Source: Micromonospora yasonensis (GTDB lineage Bacteria; Actinomycetota; Actinomycetes; Mycobacteriales; Micromonosporaceae). Taken from it: 34,335 bases of DNA. The notes beneath the pieces are model-generated. The model saw nothing but the letters and a program-made list of their open reading frames with translations. It was not told where the DNA came from and did no database searches. A program made the translations under genes and the position numbers. The stretch covers positions 1 through 34,335 of the forward strand of contig NZ_JAPDPH010000060.1 in the NCBI RefSeq assembly GCF_026013475.1. The letters are read 5' to 3'. Positions 30,379-34,335 of the stretch are shown piece after piece (position 1 is the first letter of the stretch; every line of letters starts with the position of its first letter).

Positions 30379-31734
30379 TTACGGACGCTCGACGTGCGCG
30401 CCCAGGTCGGCCAGCTTGGCCTCGAAGTCCTCGTAGCCGCGGTTGATCAGGTCGACGCCGTACACCCGGGAGGTGCCCTCGGCGGCGAGCGCCGCGATCA
30501 GGTGGCTGAACCCGGCCCGCAGGTCCGGAATGACCAGGTCGGCCGCGTGCAGCTTGCTCGGGCCGGCGATCACCGCCGAGTGCTTGAAGTTGCGCCGGCC
30601 GAAGCGGCACGGGGTGCCGCCCAGGCAGTCCCGGTAGACCTGGATGTTGGCGCCCATCGAGTTCAGCGCCTCGGTGTAGCCCAGCCGCTGCTCGTACACC
30701 GTCTCGTGGACGATCGACAGGCCCCGGGCCTGGGTCAGCGCGACCACCAGGGGCTGCTGCCAGTCGGTCATGAAACCGGGGTGGACGTCGGTCTCCAGCG
30801 CCACCGCGTTCAACTCGCCGCCCGGGTGCCAGAAGCGGATGCCGCCCTCCTGGCCCGGGCTGCCGGCCCGCGGCGGCCGCAGGTCGGTGACCTCGTACTC
30901 GCCGCCGACCGAGCGGAAGATGTTGAGGAAGGTCATCATGTCGGCCTGCTGGGCGCCGAGCACCTCGACGTGCCCACGGGTGGCCAGCGCGGCCGCCGCC
31001 CAGCTCGCCGCCTCGATCCGGTCCGGGATCGGCCGGTGGGTGTAGCCGCTGAGCCGCTTCACGCCCTGGATCTCGATCACCCGGTCGGTGTGCACCTTGA
31101 TGATCGCGCCCATCTTCTGCAGGACGCAGATCAGGTCGATGATCTCGGGCTCGACGGCCGCGTTGCGCAGCTCGGTCACGCCCTCGGCCATCACCGCGGT
31201 GAGCAGCACCTGCTCGGTGGCGCCCACGCTCGGGTACGGCAGGGCGAACTTGGTGCCGTGCAGGCCGTTCGGCGCCGACAGGTGCAGCCCCTCCGGGGTC
31301 TTGTCGACCGTCGCGCCGAACTCCCGCAGCGCCTGGAGGTGGAAGTCGATCGGGCGCGGACCGATGTGGCAGCCGCCCAGGTCGGGGATGAAGGCGTGGC
31401 CGAGCCGGTGCAGCAGCGGGCCGCAGAACAGGATCGGGATCCGGCTGGAACCCGCGTGCACGTTGATCTGGTCGGTGCTGGCGCTCTCGACGTTGGACGG
31501 GTCGAAGACGAGCTCGCCGTCCTCCTCGCCGTCGCTCACCTTCACCCCGTGCAGGCCGAGCAGGCCGCGGACCACCTCGACGTCCCGGATCCGCGGCACG
31601 TCGAACAGCCGGCTGGGGCTGTCGCCCAGCAGGGCGGCGACCATCGCCTTGGACACGAGGTTCTTCGCGCCGCGCACGCGGATCCGCCCTTGAAGCGGAG
31701 TGCCTCCGTGTACGACCAAGACGTCGTCGGTCAA
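30379..31734 (-). CDS. murA: UDP-N-acetylglucosamine 1-carboxyvinyltransferase
   Basis: The first committed enzyme of peptidoglycan precursor synthesis (451 residues), which transfers enolpyruvate from PEP to UDP-GlcNAc. Key residues are present: Lys24-Asn25 in VRGAKNLVSKAM, Cys122 in LGGCHIGPRPID (the fosfomycin-sensitive cysteine, unlike the Asp variant of mycobacteria), TDVHPGFMTDWQQPL with the catalytic Asp region, and DLRAGFSHLIAALAAEG with the PEP-binding Arg. The sequence strongly resembles Streptomyces MurA (SCO2949 type), including INRGYEDFEAKL near the end. The start is a rare TTG, well supported by GGAGG five bases upstream. It is separated from the upstream nadA by about 210 bases containing its own promoter candidate. 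Confidence 0.95.
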   Translation of the reverse strand: MTDDVLVVHGGTPLQGRIRVRGAKNLVSKAMVAALLGDSPSRLFDVPRIRDVEVVRGLLGLHGVKVSDGEEDGELVFDPSNVESASTDQINVHAGSSRIPILFCGPLLHRLGHAFIPDLGGCHIGPRPIDFHLQALREFGATVDKTPEGLHLSAPNGLHGTKFALPYPSVGATEQVLLTAVMAEGVTELRNAAVEPEIIDLICVLQKMGAIIKVHTDRVIEIQGVKRLSGYTHRPIPDRIEAASWAAAALATRGHVEVLGAQQADMMTFLNIFRSVGGEYEVTDLRPPRAGSPGQEGGIRFWHPGGELNAVALETDVHPGFMTDWQQPLVVALTQARGLSIVHETVYEQRLGYTEALNSMGANIQVYRDCLGGTPCRFGRRNFKHSAVIAGPSKLHAADLVIPDLRAGFSHLIAALAAEGTSRVYGVDLINRGYEDFEAKLADLGAHVERP

Positions 31735-31789
31735 CGCAACCTCCAGCGCGCTTCTGCTGCCGTTAGATGAGTGGGCTCCACGATTCGCA

Positions 31790-31817
31790 TCGCTACCCGG
31801 AATGCGGACATGTTCAA
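31790..31817 (-). promoter_or_regulatory. Candidate murA promoter
   Basis: On the minus strand, TTGAAC (31817-31812) and TAGCGA (31795-31790) are separated by 16 bases, about 55 bases before the murA TTG start. They lie in a 213-base gap between murA and nadA. The same gap ends in the palindrome GCGTGATCACGC (31942-31953) at the nadA stop. No further gene is seen there. Confidence 0.4.
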
Positions 31818-31947
31818 ACGGACCGCATGTGTCGTCGCCCCGGCAGCATAGCCCTCGGTGACGAAAATGGAATCGGTCACATCACCAGCGAGGGCATGAA
31901 CCGGCGATACCGGTGCGTATGCGTACCAGTGGCGTGACCGAGCGTGA

Positions 31948-33123
31948 TCACGCGCCCGGCAGGGCGAGCATCTGGTCCAGCGCCGCCCGGGCGTGGCGCG
32001 CGGTGTCCGGGTCGACGGTGATCTGGTTGACCACCCGACCGGCGACCAGCTCCTCCAGCGCCCAGACCAGGTGCGGCAGATCGATCCGGTTCATCGTCGA
32101 GCAGTAGCAGACCGCCCGGTCGAGGAACATGATCTGCTTGTCCGGGTGGGCCAGCGCCAGCCGGCGGACCAGGTTCAGCTCGGTACCGACCGCCCACGCC
32201 GAGCCGGCCGGAGCCGCCTCGATGGTCTTGATGATGTACTCGGTGGAGCCGACGAAGTCGGCGGCGGTGACCACCTCGTGCCGGCACTCCGGGTGGACCA
32301 GGACGTTGACCCCCGGCACCCGCTCCCGGACGTCGTTCACGCTGTCCAGCGTGAAGCGGCCGTGCACCGAGCAGTGCCCGCGCCAGAGGATCATCTTCGC
32401 GTCCCGGAGCTGGGCCGGGGTGAGCCCGCCGTTCGGCTTGTGCGGGTCGTAGAGGACGCAGTCGTCCAGCGAGAAACCCATCTCCAGCACCCCGGTGTTG
32501 CGGCCCAGGTGCTGGTCGGGCAGGAAGAGCACCTTCCGCCCCTGCTCGAACGCCCAGTCCAGCGCCCGTTTCGCGTTGGACGACGTGCAGACCACGCCGC
32601 CGTGCCGACCGACGAAGCCCTTGATGTCGGCCGACGAGTTCATGTACGTCACCGGGACGGTGTCCGCCGCGACGCCCACCTCGGTCAGCACGTCCCAGGC
32701 CGTCTCGACCTGCGACAGCACCGCCATGTCGGCCATCGAGCAGCCGGCGGCGAGGTCGGGCAGGATCACCTTCTGGCTGTCCGAGGTGAGGATGTCCGCG
32801 CTCTCGGCCATGAAGTGCACGCCGCAGAAGACGATGTACTCGGCGTCGGGGCGGGCCGCCGCCTCCCGGGCGAGCTTGAACGAGTCGCCGGTCACGTCGG
32901 CGAACTGGATCACCTCGTCGCGCTGGTAGTGGTGGCCCAGCACGAAGACCTTCGTGCCGAGCGCGGCCTTGGCCGCCGCCGCCCGGGCCACCAGGTCCGG
33001 GTCGCTCGGCGCGGGAAGGTCACCCGGACACTCCACGCCACGCTCGGTGGCGGGATCGCTGCCGCGGCCGAGGAGCAGCAGCGCAGTGGCGGTGTTGGAG
33101 GGCTCAACCCAGGTCGAAGTCAC
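31948..33123 (-). CDS. nadA: Quinolinate synthase
   Basis: A 4Fe-4S enzyme of 391 residues that condenses iminoaspartate with dihydroxyacetone phosphate to quinolinate for NAD synthesis. The N-terminal VLGHHYQRDEVIQFADVTGDS region (split) is followed by IVFCGVHFMAESADIL (Cys100), NSSADIKGFVGRHGGVVCTSSNA, ILWRGHCSVHGRF (Cys251), VHPECRHEV and AVCYCSTMNRIDLP (Cys339/Cys341). Three of these cysteines should bind the cluster. About 40 N-terminal residues precede the core. The GTG is used because an upstream ATG is stopped within three codons. nadB and nadC are not in the window. It diverges from glycerate kinase across a short region with a perfect inverted repeat. Confidence 0.94.
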   Translation of the reverse strand: MTSTWVEPSNTATALLLLGRGSDPATERGVECPGDLPAPSDPDLVARAAAAKAALGTKVFVLGHHYQRDEVIQFADVTGDSFKLAREAAARPDAEYIVFCGVHFMAESADILTSDSQKVILPDLAAGCSMADMAVLSQVETAWDVLTEVGVAADTVPVTYMNSSADIKGFVGRHGGVVCTSSNAKRALDWAFEQGRKVLFLPDQHLGRNTGVLEMGFSLDDCVLYDPHKPNGGLTPAQLRDAKMILWRGHCSVHGRFTLDSVNDVRERVPGVNVLVHPECRHEVVTAADFVGSTEYIIKTIEAAPAGSAWAVGTELNLVRRLALAHPDKQIMFLDRAVCYCSTMNRIDLPHLVWALEELVAGRVVNQITVDPDTARHARAALDQMLALPGA

Positions 33124-33166
33124 GCACCCATGGTCCCACAGCGGGGCCGACGCGCAGCCGCCCGCG

Positions 33167-33182
33167 GTGTGGCCTGCCACAC
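33167..33182. promoter_or_regulatory. Inverted repeat in the nadA/glycerate kinase divergent region
   Basis: GTGTGGC-CT-GCCACAC is a perfect 7-bp dyad with a 2-base spacer. It lies about 45 bases before nadA and 9 before the glycerate kinase ATG. The position and symmetry suggest a repressor site for one or both genes. A CACACT -10-like box 7 bases before the kinase ATG overlaps it. Confidence 0.45.
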
Positions 33183-33190
33183 TGCTCGGC

Positions 33191-34327
33191 ATGCGCGTGT
33201 TGCTCTGCCCGGACAAGTTCGCCGGCTCGCTGCCGGCCCAGCAGGTGGCCGCCGCGGTGGCCGAGGGCTGGCGGGCGGTGGCGCCCGGCGACGAACTGCT
33301 GATCCGGCCGCTCTCCGACGGTGGCCCGGGGTTCGTCCCGGTGCTCGCCGAGGCGCTCGACGTGCGGCGACTGCCGGTGCCGACCGTCGACCCGCTCGGC
33401 CGTCCCGCCGCCGGTGAGATCCTGCTCACCGACGACGGCACCGCGTACCTGGAGAGCGCCCAGGCGTGCGGGCTGCACCTGCTGTCGGCCACCGAGCGCG
33501 ACCCGAAGGTCACCACCTCGTACGGGCTGGGGCTGCTGGTGGCCGCCGCGGTGGAGGCGGGCGCGCGGACCGTGGTGATCGGCCTGGGTGGCTCCGCCAC
33601 CAACGACGGGGGCGCCGGCATGCTCACCCCGCTCGGCGTCACCGCGCTGGACGAGGCCGGCCAGGCCCTCCCGTACGGTGGGGCGGCGCTGGCCGGAGTG
33701 GCCGCGCTGGACGGCGCGCCCCGGATCCGCGGCGTCGCCCTGGTCGCCGCGACCGACGTCGACAACCCGCTGCTCGGCCTGCACGGGGCCAGCAACGTGT
33801 ACGGCCCGCAGAAGGGCGCCGACCGGGAGGACGTGCTGCTGCTCGACGCCGCGCTGGAGCGCTGGGCCGAGGTGCTGGAACGGTCGCTGCCCGGCTGCCC
33901 GCCGGGGTTCGCCGCGCTGCCCGGCGCCGGGGCGGCCGGCGGGCTCGGCGCGGCCGTGCTGGCGCTGGGCGGCCGCTGCGAGTCCGGCCTCGCGCTGGTG
34001 AGCCGGGCCATCGGGCTGGACGCGGCGCTGGACGCCGCCGACCTGGTGATCACCGGGGAGGGCTCCTTCGACCATCAGTCGCTGCGCGGCAAGGTGGTCG
34101 CCGGGGTGGCCGGCGGCGCCCGGGACCGGGGCGTGCCCTGCGTGGTGCTGGCCGGCCGGGTGAGCACCGGGCGGCGGGAGGCCGCGGCGGCCGGGGTCAC
34201 CGAGGCGTACAGCCTGGTGGAGCACTTCGGCGGCGAGGAGAACGGCGGCGTGGCGGCCGCGATGCACCGGCCCGCCGAGGGGCTGCGGGCGCTGGGTTCC
34301 CGGCTGGCCCGGCAGTGGAGCCGCTGA
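33191..34327 (+). CDS. Glycerate kinase (GlxK/GarK family)
   Basis: An ATP-dependent kinase of 378 residues that phosphorylates glycerate, linking glyoxylate and serine carbon to glycolysis. The family opening LCPDKFAGSLPAQQVAAAVAEGW is split over residues 5-27. It is followed by PLSDGGPGFVPVL, GLGGSATNDGGAGML (nucleotide-binding Gly-rich loop), GVALVAATDVDNPLLG, GASNVYGPQKGA and DLVITGEGSFDHQSLRGK near residue 290. All are typical of the GlxK type. Whether the product is 2- or 3-phosphoglycerate cannot be read from sequence. The gene is complete and ends eight bases before the window edge. No strong Shine-Dalgarno precedes the ATG. Confidence 0.93.
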   Translation: MRVLLCPDKFAGSLPAQQVAAAVAEGWRAVAPGDELLIRPLSDGGPGFVPVLAEALDVRRLPVPTVDPLGRPAAGEILLTDDGTAYLESAQACGLHLLSATERDPKVTTSYGLGLLVAAAVEAGARTVVIGLGGSATNDGGAGMLTPLGVTALDEAGQALPYGGAALAGVAALDGAPRIRGVALVAATDVDNPLLGLHGASNVYGPQKGADREDVLLLDAALERWAEVLERSLPGCPPGFAALPGAGAAGGLGAAVLALGGRCESGLALVSRAIGLDAALDAADLVITGEGSFDHQSLRGKVVAGVAGGARDRGVPCVVLAGRVSTGRREAAAAGVTEAYSLVEHFGGEENGGVAAAMHRPAEGLRALGSRLARQWSR

Positions 34328-34335
34328 GCCGGCGG

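Overview
This is a very GC-rich (about 70% or more by eye) stretch of actinobacterial chromosome. It most likely comes from Micromonospora or a relative in the Micromonosporaceae. The assignment rests on the extreme third-position G/C bias, frequent GTG starts, several TANNNT boxes 5 to 7 bases before start codons (leaderless genes), Streptomyces-like MurA and CobS proteins, and the style of the palindromic intergenic repeats. The genus is an inference. No tRNA, rRNA, CRISPR array, transposase or integrase was seen.

Left edge (1 to about 2180) looks accessory. It holds a C-homopolymer-rich tract, a repeat-rich and less GC-rich leader, a tiny GntR-type repressor coupled to a DUF1877 protein, and a secreted SGNH lipase with a strong terminator. 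From 2184 to 5032, on the minus strand, come a YdbC/PdxI-like aldo-keto reductase overlapping a hemerythrin-like protein, and an LtrA-family membrane protein.

The centre is core metabolism. lpd and sucB (E3 and E2 of the 2-oxoacid dehydrogenases) form a minus-strand operon. A small unknown gene diverges from lpd. Leucyl aminopeptidase (pepA) diverges from gcvT. A cobalamin lower-ligand cluster follows: a CobU-CobT fusion overlapping cobS, with a DUF2314 gene downstream. Next is a transmembrane Ser/Thr kinase whose extracellular end resembles spore-associated protein A. It diverges from a 66-residue protein fused by overlap to a site-2-protease-like M50 peptidase.

The right part contains a second aldo-keto reductase and a 1519-residue protein made of a very long disordered region, a TPR-like helical region and WG repeats. 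A three-gene ABC-2 exporter operon comes next and overlaps an XRE-cupin regulator at its 3' end. That regulator diverges from azlCD across a cluster of phased TGTTCG boxes. A DUF3043 membrane protein, murA (TTG start), nadA and a divergent glycerate kinase complete the window.

The best candidates for new biology are the kinase with the SapA-like sensor domain, the WG-repeat giant, the operator architectures at the GntR/DUF1877 and XRE/azlCD loci, and two related nested-palindrome repeats at 2103 and 8930. Most intergenic gaps are under 200 bp and are occupied by hairpins or promoters.
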